This document shows, in pieces, positions 1 through 10,724 of a DNA stretch of 64,000 nucleotides. The notes under the pieces are model-generated. The model saw nothing but the letters and a program-made list of their open reading frames with translations, searched no databases and was not told the DNA's origin. The position numbers and the translations under genes are program-made. Source of the stretch: Cyanidiococcus yangmingshanensis (taxonomy: Eukaryota; Rhodophyta; Bangiophyceae; Cyanidiales; Cyanidiaceae); contig VWRR01000005.1 of NCBI GenBank assembly GCA_013995675.1, forward strand, positions 62,001-126,000. The letters run 5' to 3'. Position 1 is the stretch's first letter; every line of letters starts with the position of its first letter.

Positions 1-1872
1 CCGTGGCAGAACCGGCGTGAGCGAGCGCTAGCGTTGCTCGGACGACTGAGGGAGCTCGCCACACCGTTCTGGACAGAGCCTGGGAGCCGTCGCGCGGCGT
101 GGTTGTGGACGCTGGGCACTCTGGCGCTTGCGCTTCTCTGTACCCTCTACGCCGTCTTGCTGTCGTTTATCCAGCGTTTCTTTTGGAACGCGTTGAATGC
201 AAAGGACGTTGCCAAGTACCAAAAGTTCCTAGTACTCTTTGTAGCCGCGCTTGTGCTGGGGCCGCCTTTTTTGACCCTATTTGATTGGATGAGACAACGA
301 ACGGCCTTGCAGTGGCGACGTTTTCTCACCAGACGCCTTATCGGCGGTTACTTTCACGATCGGATGTACTACAATATCAGTATCTTGCGCCTGATCTATC
401 GCGACGACGAACGAGATGCCGCGATGAATGGCCGCGGCAGCACTGTGCGGGACGCCCTCGACAACGTCGATCAGCGCATCAGCGAAGACATACGCGTGTT
501 CACGGAGCGAGCGGTGAGCTTCGGCTGCGGGATAGTGGTTGCGTTCTTTGACTTTCTTCTCTTTAGCGTCATCCTGTTCCGCATTCGAGCGCAGTTGTTC
601 TATCTCTTGGTATTGTACTCTACAGCGGGGACGTTGGTGACCCTATGGCTGGGCGGTCGCCTGGTACGACTGAATTTCGCGCAGCTTCGGCGCGAGGCGG
701 ACTTTCGTTACGCGCTCGTCCGGGTGAGAGAGAATGCAGAGTCGATCGCGTTTTACGGTGGCGAGGAGCAGGAACAGAGCGCCGTCTGGCGGCGATTTGG
801 GGCAGTCTTCGATAACATGATCCAGCTGCTGCAATGGCAGCGAAACGTGACGTTTGCGACAACCTGGTATCGTTATCTGATTCAGGTCGTGCCTGCGTTG
901 GTGGTCAGCAAGGACTACTTCTCTGGGCGGATCCCTCTTGGTGCCCTGAGCCAAGCGTTCTTCAGCTATAACCACGTGTTGAATGATCTCTCTCTGGTCG
1001 TGAATGAGTTTGTGAGCCTTTCGGCATTTGCGGCCGCAGTGAATCGCCTCTATGAACTGCATCGCGTTGTGGAGCCGCGCTTGCTTGCCGGCCGAGGCGA
1101 TGACGATGAGGCTTTGCTCGACACGGACGGCATCCTTAGTCTGACGGGATCGGAAGCTAGTTCAAAAGATAATTCATCGGCGCTTCGGCTGGAGAAGCTC
1201 ACGGTCTACACGCCGGAGGGTCGACGACTCCTCGTGAACCAGCTTGATCTGCTGCTGTCGAATGGTGCGCGCGTCTTAATCATGGGTGAAAGCGGTGTAG
1301 GCAAGTCATCAACGGTACGGGCGATTGCTGGCTTGTGGAGACGGGGTAGCGGTGTTGTTTACCGGCGCCCAAAGTCGCAAAATACGCTCTTCATACCACA
1401 GCGACCTTATTTGATGCTGGGAACCCTTCGGGAAAATTTGTTTTACCCCTTGCGCGGGGACAGTATCCATCGAGTCGACGAAATGCATATCCGCAACGTC
1501 CTCGATCGGGTCAATCTGCCGGATCTTATCGATCGAATGGGCGGTCTTGACGTTGAAGCCGACTTTGCCTCGATTCTGTCTCTCGGTGAGCAGCAACGCT
1601 TGGCTTTCGCGCGGCTCCTGCTTCAACCTGAACCGGTTGAACTGGCGATTCTCGATGAGTCAACGAGCGGCTTGGACGTCGAAAATGAACGCCGCATGTA
1701 CGAGATTCTAAGCGTCATGGGAACGAGCGTCCTCAGCGTGGGGAATCGACCGACGCTCATTCGCTACCACAAACAGGTGTGTCGACTGTTCGCGAACGGG
1801 AGCTGGCGACTCGAATCACCGGCAGAGGCGCTCGATCAGCTACTGGGCGCGGGCCCGTCGGAGCTGACCTGA
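1..1872 (+). CDS. ABC transporter, SbmA/YddA-like (ABC_membrane_2) half transporter, 5' end beyond window
   Basis: A membrane-spanning half ABC transporter with the transmembrane part first and one ATPase domain at the C-terminus, as in the bacterial SbmA/YddA and eukaryotic ABCD families. Hydrophobic segments lie in the first 300 residues. The ATPase shows a Walker A (GESGVGKSS, near nt 1285-1315), a Q-loop (FIPQRPYLMLGTLREN), a signature LSLGEQQRLAFARL (near 1576) and a Walker B with catalytic Glu (LAILDEST). The switch His expected in SVGHRP is Asn here (codon 1744-1746). The frame is open to the first base of the window without an ATG at the edge, so the N-terminus, possibly a transit peptide, lies outside. 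Substrate unknown; a plastid or other organelle membrane location is inferred from the family. Confidence 0.85.
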   Translation, partial: PWQNRRERALALLGRLRELATPFWTEPGSRRAAWLWTLGTLALALLCTLYAVLLSFIQRFFWNALNAKDVAKYQKFLVLFVAALVLGPPFLTLFDWMRQRTALQWRRFLTRRLIGGYFHDRMYYNISILRLIYRDDERDAAMNGRGSTVRDALDNVDQRISEDIRVFTERAVSFGCGIVVAFFDFLLFSVILFRIRAQLFYLLVLYSTAGTLVTLWLGGRLVRLNFAQLRREADFRYALVRVRENAESIAFYGGEEQEQSAVWRRFGAVFDNMIQLLQWQRNVTFATTWYRYLIQVVPALVVSKDYFSGRIPLGALSQAFFSYNHVLNDLSLVVNEFVSLSAFAAAVNRLYELHRVVEPRLLAGRGDDDEALLDTDGILSLTGSEASSKDNSSALRLEKLTVYTPEGRRLLVNQLDLLLSNGARVLIMGESGVGKSSTVRAIAGLWRRGSGVVYRRPKSQNTLFIPQRPYLMLGTLRENLFYPLRGDSIHRVDEMHIRNVLDRVNLPDLIDRMGGLDVEADFASILSLGEQQRLAFARLLLQPEPVELAILDESTSGLDVENERRMYEILSVMGTSVLSVGNRPTLIRYHKQVCRLFANGSWRLESPAEALDQLLGAGPSELT

Positions 1873-2986
1873 ATGACGCAACACCGACCGAATTCATATC
1901 GAAGACGCTCCGTGGCAGGGGTATCGTAGGCGGCCACGCTGAGTTTGCCCTGTTTTTGACGGACGCTCATCCAGCGATGCCAGCAACGATGCGCGTGCGA
2001 CACGATCGCCCAAACGATGTACTAGGGGTCAAAACCGCCACGGACGTAACCGTGTTGGTGCCAGATCAAAACCGGGACCAGGATTTATGGCTATTGCCGG
2101 GCCCCAATCATGCAACCAAACGGAAACCGTGCTCTCTGACTGCGGATGCACTGCGCACACGCGACTGCGTCCAAAGTCACCGATGGGAACAAGATCAGCC
2201 GCAGCCCAAATATCACTCTAACGAGATGCCGTCCCAACGAACGAGTCCTATTCCCATCATGCTAAATAGTTGCTTGAGTGAATCGCTCGCACCGAAACCG
2301 ACCTAGGGCAATGCCCGCTCGCTAAGACGCTGCGGCTATCCCATGTCTCCCTGGTGTCCGACAAATTTGCAGTCAAGATTTGTGCCGAAACATCGATATC
2401 AGTCACGAAAAATCAACCACACATAACCCGATGAGGATAGGAATCGCAATCAAATAGGATTGCACGCTCAGCATGGATCCAACGCGATCGATACGGCCCA
2501 GACCATCCAGCAGCAGACGCCAGCTGGCAGCACCCAGACCGGGGGATCCGTGCGCCAGTCAAACCGTAAATGGATCTGCTCGTGTGTCTCCTTTTACGCG
2601 CGCTTTTCGCGTTCGATCTGTCTCGCCTGTAGATTCTCCAAGCGTTGGGGAAACCGTAAATGGATCTGCTCGTGTGTCTCCTTTTACGCGCGCTTTTCGC
2701 GTTCGATCTGTCTCGCCTGTAGATTCCCCAAGCGTTGTCGAAGCCCTCGTCTCGTTGATCAAAATCGAACCTGTGCCAGCAGTTTTGGCGCGGTACCTGT
2801 CTACGGCCGCATCCTTTGGCAAACGTCTCGCGAGCAGACGGATCAGAGTCGGCGCGGAAGTCGCTTGTCCAGCGCGCTGTGAAAACGACGTTTGCGATAC
2901 CTCTAGTGGTACCGTTCGCAACGCGACGACGAGTGCTCCAACGACTGTCTTGGCGTTGTTTTGGGTGTTGCTTACAAGTCGATGCG
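1873..2986. other. Spacer with a tandem repeat, no supported gene
   Basis: Holds the 90-bp tandem duplication listed separately. An ATG-started frame of 195 codons (2473-3060) runs through it because 90 is a multiple of three, but its end overlaps the conserved start of the CAF-1B gene and its sequence resembles no family I know. Nothing else is seen. Confidence 0.5.
2561..2737. repeat. Tandem duplication, offset 90 bp
   Basis: Two nearly identical copies beginning at 2561 and 2651 (both start aaaccgtaaatggatctgct), each about 86-90 bp. The second copy runs to about 2737 and differs at very few positions. It lies about 250 bp upstream of the CAF-1B start. Confidence 0.9.
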
Positions 2987-4520
2987 ATGCGAGCCCTCGC
3001 TCTGGAGCTGGAGTGGCACGAGCAGCAACGAGGTATATTTTCAGTAGATATTGCTTCTGATGGAACGATCGCGACCGGTGGACAGGATAAGCGCGTCTCT
3101 TTGTGGCGTCTAGAACCTGACTGGGATCAGTTGTCTTCGGTGACCAGGTCCAGCGACGACAAAGTCGAAGAAGCAGCGTTACCTTGCTGCCCAGACAGCG
3201 GCCCGAGGGGTTCGGTTTCTGGACACGTTGGAGGGCCATGCCGCAGCCGTTTCTGTAGTGCGCTTTGATCCGACGGATCCCCATCGTTTGGTCTCTGGAG
3301 CGGACGATGGCTACGCAGTTCTGTGGAGGTACGACTCAGCACAGGGCAAGTGGCGACTAGAGGCGACGCTGCATGAACACAATGATATGATTATGGATGT
3401 GGCCTGGGACGCTGACGGACGACGCCTGGCGACTGTCTCCGTGGACAACACAGTTGCTGTCTGGGACACAACAGATTCTTCCCGCCCTCGCTTGATGCTG
3501 TCGCTTCGAGAGCACACGAACTATGTGCAAGGTGTCGCGTGGGACCCTCTTGGCACCTATTTATGCTCCATGGGTGCGGATCGACTGCTACGAGTCTATG
3601 AATGGTCGGTTGATCGCAAGCGAGTGGTGCGCTCCATCGCGATCAGCACGATATCGCGAGGCGATCACGAGCAAGAGAGAGCGCCACAAGAAGATGCTGA
3701 TCGATGCAGCGCAAACAATGAACCGAAACTCATCCGAGACGAGGCGCCGCTAGTGAAGGACACAGAATCTAGACGAATTCCCCAGCAGCGCCTCTTCGAA
3801 AGCCAAGGACTCTTGCATTTCTTTCGGCGACTCGCCTGGAGTCCCGATGGAAGTTTTTTCATATGCCCCGCTGGTATTGTTATTGAGACAGAGACAGAGA
3901 CACCGGGCGAGCTTGGTGCATGCAGCTCTCGGCGACGCTCCAAGGGCGCCCACATTTTCGCGCGCACGAACCTGATGGTACCCTTGTTGCACCTCGGTGG
4001 CCACAAGGAATCTGTTCTCGGGGCCCGTTTCTGTCCACTTCGATTCGTTCGTCGTCGAGGAGAGTCTGAGCTCGACGCGGAACCCTGGCGGTCTCGCTTG
4101 CCGTACCGACTTGCATTTGCAATCTATAGCGCTCATGGCCTCTATCTATACGATACGGAGACCCCGCATCCCATCGGAGCGGCGTTAGGTCTACACTACG
4201 GGGCCGTAACCGATGTAGCCTGGTCACCGGACGCATCATTCATACTGATGGCCTCTTTGGACGGCTTTTTGAGCCTGGTCTGGTTCGAGAACCCATCCGA
4301 ACTTGGAACACCCTACCAGGAGCCAACACAGGTGAGGCATTCAGCCGAAGACTTGATCACGGACCCGGAGACGCATTCGTCGGTGATTTTCAGCGCTATT
4401 CAGACGGTCTCGTGTGACCGAGACGACTATCACCTCGAGGCGCCCTCTCCAGATCTCGATTGCCCATTGCGAGCAGAGACAGGAAGTAGGGCAGAGGTTG
4501 CTACCGGCTCTTGCGCCTGA
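2987..4520 (+). CDS. Chromatin assembly factor 1 subunit B (p60/Cac2/FAS2), WD40 protein
   Basis: WD40-propeller subunit of CAF-1, the nuclear chaperone that deposits H3-H4 behind replication forks. The start at ATG 2987 gives MRALALELEWHEQ, which lines up with the start of animal and yeast p60/Cac2. Family landmarks follow in order: HAAAVSVVRFDP, EHTNYVQGVAWDPLGTYL, DRLLRVYEW, LLHFFRRLAWSPDGSFF (ending in PAG), SRLPYRLAFAIYS and LHYGAVTDVAWSPDASFI. Predicted length about 510 residues, close to the family. The reading frame changes once between about 3144 and 3266 (first frame 2987-3268, second open from 3144 to 4520). The change equals one extra base; a gggg run at 3207-3210 is one candidate position. 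A very short intron is possible but no good splice pair is seen. Confidence 0.9.
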
Positions 4521-5700
4521 GCGTTGTACCCTGGTCTGGTTTGCTCGCCTCAAATTACACTCGTGCCCGATGCAGTCACAACTGGATCGTGGTTCTCACG
4601 TGGTACCTGTCTCGGTTGCGCCAGCTTACCAGTGTTCGTCGGAGGCCGAATCGCTTGTCTAAAACGCTTTTTGAAACATTGCATGATTCGAGAAGCCGCA
4701 TTTTCCCGTAAGAGCGACGGATGTATCCCGGTCCTGAGCGCGTGCAGCCATCCTCGTTTCAGTGGCTGCTCGTACGCGAAGTAAATACGTGGGCTCGACG
4801 GTAGACTGCGATCTCTTGATGCTGCTGCCGCTGCGACAAGGATCGAGGAATGATTATCGAGAAAGAGATGCGCGAACGTCATCTTGGCTTTGAAAAGGCA
4901 AGCAGGAAGCTTGATTGGTATCAGCGTTGGTCCTCGTCAAGTCCGCAGTCGACTTGCGTTCCGAGCTGTGGCTTATCGAACGTACCCAAGTTGGGGGATA
5001 TGCATGGAAGACTGGCTCGTAGGGAAACCTGACCCTGAGTACTGGCCGTAGATGAACGGTATAAAAGCAGACTCGTTTCAAAGAAGAACAGAAGACCTGC
5101 CATTCTAGTGTTCCTAGAAAATATCGTGGTGGCTGAACCCTTCGATTTGATGATCAAGTTTCGCTGGTAAGACTGGCTACGAGAGCTGCCTCGTGAGACC
5201 CGCAACGGGAGCGACGTCGTCGAATACCAGCAGCAACGCATCTTCGCAGCGCTCGACACACGCCAGGAACCAAAGACAGCCATCTGCAATGAATGAAGGC
5301 TTCATGAATCATTCAGTTTAAGCGTTCGTTTTCGTTCCGCTGCAACCAGCGAACCCAGCGCACGGGAGCACTGGTCGCGCTCCTAACGTCCAAGAACGCT
5401 TCGACAAAACCGTCAAACACTCTGTATGCATCGAGTCCAGTCTTCGGAGAGCGTTAGAGCCTTTCAACGATTCGGGTGTTCGTGCAGACGCCATACGATG
5501 ATCGTCGTGTTTGGTTTCTACACTGTACACCAAGCTGCGCAGGGCGCAAGGCGCTGGGAAGATGATAGCGCTCGCAGCGCTATCTTGTTGTCACATCGAA
5601 TCAATTTTGCTACTGAAGTTGTTGTTCTTCTGACGACAAACACAGCACTGAACCAGGCTATTTGGCCCACAGAATCACTGGAACGAACAGACTCGTTAGT
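4521..5700. other. Spacer, no supported gene
   Basis: About 1.2 kb between CAF-1B and the ATP synthase f-like gene. Only short frames without recognisable domains, several lacking an ATG. No repeat or RNA gene was noticed. Confidence 0.4.
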
Positions 5701-5949
5701 ATGCTGAAGATTCCGGAGCACTGGAGAAACACCAAAGTGGTTGACTTGGTGGAACGAGCTCGTTCGCAGCTGGAGCAGTGGCTGCCAACACGAGACCGTC
5801 TGTCTGCGTTCTCCGACTGGTACTATCGTAGGTACTTTTTGCCAGGCAAGGCGACACCGCTCATTCACATAATGATTGCAGCCGGAACGATAGGATATTT
5901 GATCGAGTACCCGCACCTCCGCGAAGAACTGGAGCACGCGAAGCACTGA
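5701..5949 (+). CDS. Mitochondrial ATP synthase subunit f-like small membrane protein
   Basis: An 82-residue protein from ATG 5701. The C-terminal half fits subunit f of the F1Fo ATP synthase (yeast Atp17): an aromatic-basic stretch DWYYRRYFLPGK, a single membrane segment (PLIHIMIAAGTIGYLIEYP) and a short charged tail HLREELEHAKH, comparable to Atp17's GKPLWHFALGIIAFGYSMEY followed by HLRHHKG. In the family this subunit sits in the inner-membrane Fo sector at the dimer interface. Length (82 against about 95-101) is right. The N-terminal half is not clearly conserved, so the call rests on the last 45 residues. The frame is open upstream to a TTG at 5662, which was not used. Confidence 0.7.
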   Translation: MLKIPEHWRNTKVVDLVERARSQLEQWLPTRDRLSAFSDWYYRRYFLPGKATPLIHIMIAAGTIGYLIEYPHLREELEHAKH

Positions 5950-7366
5950 GTTTGACTCGTGTCGGTAAGCGACGGGGTCTGTGGCCTCACGCGGGCGGTG
6001 GGACGCGCTCTGGAGCGGGGAACAAAGAAGCCTGGCGTTGACTGGGCCCTGACTGGCAACTGAAGTGGTTGTTGTAGTATTGGATGCGATGGTTGTTGCT
6101 GCAGTCAGTAGCCAGCGGTTGCTCAGGCGATTGTTCGCTTCATGCACGACCTGCAGACTGCGAGTCCGTCCGAGACGGTTGTGGGGACCCAACGCGGAAC
6201 CGTCTGTATCCTCGTGCTGTGCACTCGACCCAAATCGGCATCGTGAAGAACATCTCTCTAGAAGCTGGTCTCTGGACCAAGGGAGCAAAAGGTCGAAGAG
6301 ACGTGGTTCTCGCAGACAGAGCGGCGGGGTCTGGCACCCAAACTTGCAACGTTGTTCGATCGCGAGACCACCACAGGTAAAGTACCATAAAGAAACTCGA
6401 TCCGACTGCCTGAAAGTGAAGCGCTTTTCGCGGAGGGATTAGAAGACTCAGTGTCCGTCGACGCCCTCATCGGCATCAAGGTGCACGACCATGGTATCTG
6501 CACCTGAGTGTCGAGGATAGACCGAGTTCAGTTTGAACCTGGACTCTTTGTCCCTGCGACAACCACGATCGCGCACCTTTGGCGCTGGATATTGAGAAAG
6601 CGCCCAACTACTCCTTTCATGAATAGTACTTCGGGAACGAGCGTCGGAAGATAAGGATCACTGGTGCAGGATTATTTTGGCATGTGGGAGACAGCAGCAG
6701 TTCTATACACATTTCCCGTTACAGCGCACATCACGCACACTTTTGAAGACGAGGCATACGGCTCACGCTGACTCGTACTGCAGATGTTGCCCACTTGTCA
6801 ATAGCAGCACGCCTCACCAGAATAGAGCGTGCATTCGGGTTTTGTCGGTTGCGAGGCAAAACCAATTACGCTGCTGGGACGCTCCCCAAGACAGCACCCG
6901 AATGAACAAACAGCGCTTATTCAGCACCTGACAGCGCAGCCGTTGCATTCCAGCGCGTTGATGCCGCCCAGGAAAGCGATATATTTCGGAATCCTCTGTT
7001 GCTTCCAATGACGCCGAACGAGATGCCTGTTCGGACAAGCATCCATCACGGATGAATATCCGATAGCGTCAGCGAACAATTGAGCACCGTGATGCCAATG
7101 CCAGGGAACTGCATCATGCAAGGCGATGGCATTCGGTCATGATCAGCGTCCAGAGGCATGCACAAGTATGGATCCGCGAATATCTATATCGGATCGGATG
7201 GGCCTTATCCTGGTCAGCCAACCAGTCCTGTGCACCGAAAAAGACCTGACCTCAGCGGTAGACTGAGTATTGCTCAACGCCCATGCCCCGAAAATACCTG
7301 AGATAGGCCACTCTCTGATCAGCAATCGTTTCGCCGGGCAATGGAGCGGACGAAAGAATCGCTCAT
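5950..7366. other. Spacer with scattered coding-like stretches, no supported gene
   Basis: About 1.4 kb. One plus frame between roughly 6290 and 6640 reads like protein in pieces (for example RLPESEALFAEGLEDSVSV, then DALIGIKVHDHG) but is interrupted by in-frame stops. The second piece recalls the LIGLEV motif of PRC-barrel/RimM proteins, but this is too little for a call. A similar short stretch lies near 6960-7070. This could be a decayed gene or chance. Confidence 0.2.
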
Positions 7367-7607
7367 GATCCATTCGCATCCAACACCCAATATTCGATAC
7401 ATCCCTATCTCTACAACAAGTCTCTTGCAGCAAGCAAGATCGAGCGTCCCGCCCTCGATCTACGCAAAGGCAGACAAGTTCTATTCCACGATCCATCCGC
7501 ATCCAACACCCAATATTCGATACATCCCTATCTCTACAACAAGTCTCTTGCAGCAAGCAAGATCGAGCGTCCCGCCCTCGATCTACGCAAAGGCAGGCAA
7601 GTTCTAT
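7367..7607. repeat. Tandem duplication, offset 123 bp
   Basis: Two nearly identical copies starting at 7367 and 7490 (gatccat, one mismatch, cgcatccaacaccc), each about 118 bp. They end shortly before the CBS gene, about 150 bp from its first ATG. The open minus-strand frame across this region exists only because the unit length is a multiple of three. Confidence 0.9.
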
Positions 7608-7758
7608 CCATTGGCCTCGCCGATACGCCTGTCGCGATGCGTGCACGCGACGGCCAGCGGCGGATCGCGTCCGCCGAGCGGCCCGGCACAGCGACGATCG
7701 GCATCGATCTCGATCTCGTCGGCGTTCCGTTCGATTCGCGCACGCAGCGTGTTTGGGT

Positions 7759-8554
7759 ATGCAACTGCACTGGCCCACAGTGATGAACGCTACGCTGAAC
7801 GCGCTTCGAAGGGGCGCGACGTCTCTAAAACAGGTGCAGTTACTGAACATGCTGAGGACGGGGCGAGGATGTTGGAGTGGCTGCGGCAGACTCGCGCTGC
7901 GTTCGATAGTGGTAGACGGGACCTCGGTTGGTCTTCGGTACGCGACGAGCGGCTCGGAGCAGCGCACCTCGAGTGCGGCGGATCGCGCCTCCGGCGTGGC
8001 TGCTGAGGCGTCCTCTCCCAAGCGTGAGTTTCGGCCGCGGACGATCCTACGCTCGCAGACACCAGTGGAGGAGCTTATCCGGGGCCGTGGGGAGCGCGTC
8101 TATCAAATCGCTGCCAACGACACGATGAACAACGCGTTGAAGAAAATGTTTATCCATAACATTGGTTGTTTGTTGGTTGTCGAGCAAGCGCTCCAGAATG
8201 ATGAGGCGTGCAAACCAGTGGGGATCATTACTGAGCGCGACTTGACCCGTCTGTTGATTAGTCGTGGCTCCAGTGGCAATGTGCTCGGCGGGGGATACAA
8301 CTGCTGACCTCCTCATGACCGTGAAAGTTCACGAGTTTATGACCAAAGCGAATGCGTTGATCTCCGTAACGCCGGATACCGACTTGGCCTCGGTCCTGGA
8401 ACTCATGGCATCGCGCCGACTGCGACACCTGCCGGTCGTGCGAGACGGACAGGCGATCGGTATGGTCAGTATCGGCGACGTTGTCCGCCGGCTGATCGAG
8501 GAGTCCAGGGAGGAGGCGGACGCCCTCAAGGAGTATATCGCTGGGACCTATTGA
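7759..8554 (+). CDS. CBS-pair domain protein, probably mitochondrial (CBSX3-like)
   Basis: About 264 residues with two CBS domains, an adenosyl-nucleotide-sensing module. CBS1 contains ANDTMNNALKKMFIHNIGCL and PVGIITERDLTRLLISRG. CBS2 contains VHEFMTKANALISVTPDTD and RLRHLPVVRDGQAIGMVSIG. This resembles the stand-alone mitochondrial CBSX3 of plants. The first 70 residues are basic and Ser/Arg/Leu-rich, fitting a mitochondrial presequence. The first ATG is 7759; a second at 7783 (MNATLNALRRGATSL) is equally credible. The frame changes between the two domains (first frame ends at 8307, second opens at 8258). Reading the ggggg run at 8290-8294 as four Gs joins them as SSGNVLGGDTTADLL. Confidence 0.85.
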
Positions 8555-9236
8555 AAGGAAAGGGAAGTGCAAGTGATGAGCGTCAATGAAGAGACAGCGC
8601 GGGATCGAGGTAACGACGCGAACGTGTTTACCGTGATTCGATGCCTTGGTGCCGGTCGAATCCTCGTTCCGTGAAAGACTCGCATACCTCGAAAAGACCC
8701 AGAGGAATGAATGATAGCGTGGCCTTGACATGATCGTCTCGAGTGATACCGTTTCGTTGGATCATCGGATGTCGCTGCTTGTCCAACGCCAAATTCCCCG
8801 ATATGTTTCCCCCTTTTTTGAGCTCCAGCACAACGCTCTGTTGCTCCGAACGATGCCACTGATTCTGAATGGAATGACTCGGCCAAGCGGTCGCGTTTCT
8901 CAATACAAATGGGTTGCTGTCGTATCAACCAATGAGCGTCAACGTGCTGGTCCGCAAAGCATAGCCGCGCTGCGCTGAAATCAACCCTCGTTCGACGATG
9001 GCAGCGCGGACACGAGAGCGGCCGCTCAAGGTCGTCACGCTCAGCCTGTGCCGAATTCGTGCGAAAACGTTTCGAGGTCACGCAAGCAGTGACGCGTGGC
9101 TCGATTAGGCAGAGAGACGGCACCGGACTCCATCTCTTGTGCATAATTGGACGCAACATTCGCCCTCGTCGCTGCACGCAGCACAAGGGGTTGCCGTCTT
9201 AGGGCAGCACTCATTGGATCCCCAACTTGTTCCTGT
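8555..9236. other. Convergent spacer, no supported gene
   Basis: About 0.7 kb between the converging CBS and alpha/beta hydrolase genes. Only short frames without recognisable domains are seen. Confidence 0.4.
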
Positions 9237-10724
9237 TCAGTGCGTATCACGCGGGGCATTGTCGTTGTTGTTGTGTGGAGACGTTACATCGTTGGAAGGT
9301 TCCGTTGCGTCGTCGCATCGCTCCAAGTGCCATAGCTCTTTCAGAAACGCGCAAACTTCAGTATTGACGCGCTCTGGCGAGTCGTCATGGGGGCAGTGTC
9401 CACAATTCTCAATGCAAACCAAGCGCATCTGAGTTGGTTCCGATACCCATTCGCTGAAGGCGATTCCCGGATAGATGCCCCGGTCAAAGGGCGTCCAGGG
9501 GTCATCGCGACCCCAGAGCACCAGGACACGCTTCTTGGGAGAGAGCTGCTTCAGAAGCTCCCGAGGTGTCGGGCCTGCATCCCCGCGCAGCACACTCGCA
9601 AAGACGTCGCGCGCGCCCTCATCATGGGCCGGTTCACGCAATATCTCAATCAGATCTTCGTTGATTGCCTCAGGATTCCGATAGATTTGGCGCAACGTGT
9701 TTCGCAAGGACGCGGGCCTTCGAATACGCTCAAATAGCCAGTAAACAATCGGCGATCGGAAGAAGATGGCCGTAAATAGCCACCAGAGGGCAGCGCCCAG
9801 CGGAGAGAGCTCCGAGTACCGAACACCGGTGAGACCACCAGCGCAGTTCAAAAGAACTAGCCCAGCGAGACGGTCACGCCGGCTCTCTGTCGCCTCCGTT
9901 GGCGCTGGGGCAGCGTCCGTGTTTCGACCAGCGGGTTCGATCACCATCTGATCTTGCAGTGCGACACCCGTCATGAGCGCAACGAGGCCCCCGATACTGT
10001 TCCCGCAGATGACCCAACGATGTGGAGTATCTGCATAGCATCGGTCCATTTCATGAATGAAATCGATGCAGAGATCGCGCCACAGCTCAAGCGAATATCC
10101 GTCCCGGGAACCCGAGGGCATGCCGTCAGGCCGCCTCTTGGCAGAACTCAGACACGGCTTATCACTCGCTCCAAAACCCAACAAATCCAGCGCGAAAACA
10201 CGATGCCCCTCCTGGGCAAGCACTGGTTGGTTTTTACGAAAGTGCAGCAGGTTCGCGCCGAAGCCATGGATAAGCAACACGTGAAAGAGCGGCGCCCTGG
10301 TATTCAGTGTCTCCTCAACCCGGTAGTTGATTCGGTACGTCTCGTTTGTGAGACGACAACGCCACCAGAAAGTCTCATAGTGTCGTCGGATGCGCGTAAC
10401 ACCTTCCACGGACGTTGATGACGGAGCTGCATCCACGACACCCTGTTCCGAGGACGGCGCTGGACGCAGTGGTGGCTCCGAAGCTGCCGCCTGCACAAGC
10501 CTCAGCGCTGCCGTTCGAGACCGCTTTCGGCGGCACGGCTTTCCCTGCAGTCCATGCCCAACCCAAAAACCAGGACGTACACACAAGCGCGGTAGAGAGC
10601 CAAGTTGGACGCTCTGTTCAGTTGCTGCTCGAGTGCCAGCGCGACTGCTCAGTCTGTGACACCGCAGACTCGACCACAGTGGCGACCATGTAAAGCCCAG
10701 TTCTCGCGCACAAACAACGGGCAT
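9237..10724 (-). CDS. Alpha/beta hydrolase, plastid-type (pheophytinase-like superfamily member)
   Basis: An alpha/beta-hydrolase-fold protein of about 495 residues from ATG 10724. Visible elements are the oxyanion strand VLLIHGFGANLLHFR, VFALDLLGFGASDKP, the nucleophile elbow VICGNSIGGLVAL (Ser), the acid region VLVLWGRDDPWTPFD (Asp) and the His region ENCGHCPHDDSPERV. The lid segment with RPASLRNTLRQIYRNPEAIN and the overall pattern match cyanobacterial and plastid hydrolases near pheophytinase, so a chlorophyll-derivative or ester substrate is possible but not shown. The first 120 residues are Arg/Ser/Ala-rich and lack the fold, consistent with a plastid transit peptide. The frame is open above the ATG only to a TTG. 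Confidence 0.85.
   Translation of the reverse strand: MPVVCARELGFTWSPLWSSLRCHRLSSRAGTRAATEQSVQLGSLPRLCVRPGFWVGHGLQGKPCRRKRSRTAALRLVQAAASEPPLRPAPSSEQGVVDAAPSSTSVEGVTRIRRHYETFWWRCRLTNETYRINYRVEETLNTRAPLFHVLLIHGFGANLLHFRKNQPVLAQEGHRVFALDLLGFGASDKPCLSSAKRRPDGMPSGSRDGYSLELWRDLCIDFIHEMDRCYADTPHRWVICGNSIGGLVALMTGVALQDQMVIEPAGRNTDAAPAPTEATESRRDRLAGLVLLNCAGGLTGVRYSELSPLGAALWWLFTAIFFRSPIVYWLFERIRRPASLRNTLRQIYRNPEAINEDLIEILREPAHDEGARDVFASVLRGDAGPTPRELLKQLSPKKRVLVLWGRDDPWTPFDRGIYPGIAFSEWVSEPTQMRLVCIENCGHCPHDDSPERVNTEVCAFLKELWHLERCDDATEPSNDVTSPHNNNDNAPRDTH

Noticed and set aside
2473-3060. 195-codon plus frame from an ATG
   Set aside because: It stays open because the 90-bp tandem repeat is a multiple of three, overlaps the conserved CAF-1B start and has no recognisable domain.
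3130-3200. Short intron in CAF-1B as the cause of the frame change
   Set aside because: No donor/acceptor pair of reasonable length and sequence was seen, and the same +1 change occurs in nine other genes where no intron fits.
2559-3284. 241-codon minus frame
   Set aside because: Antisense to the tandem repeat and the CAF-1B start; the sense strand shows clear homology.
5518-6288. 256-codon minus frame
   Set aside because: Antisense to the ATP synthase f-like gene; no domain and composition typical of shadow frames.
7143-8021. 292-codon minus frame with an internal protein repeat
   Set aside because: The repeat is the 123-bp tandem duplication read in antisense, and the frame runs into the CBS gene on the other strand.
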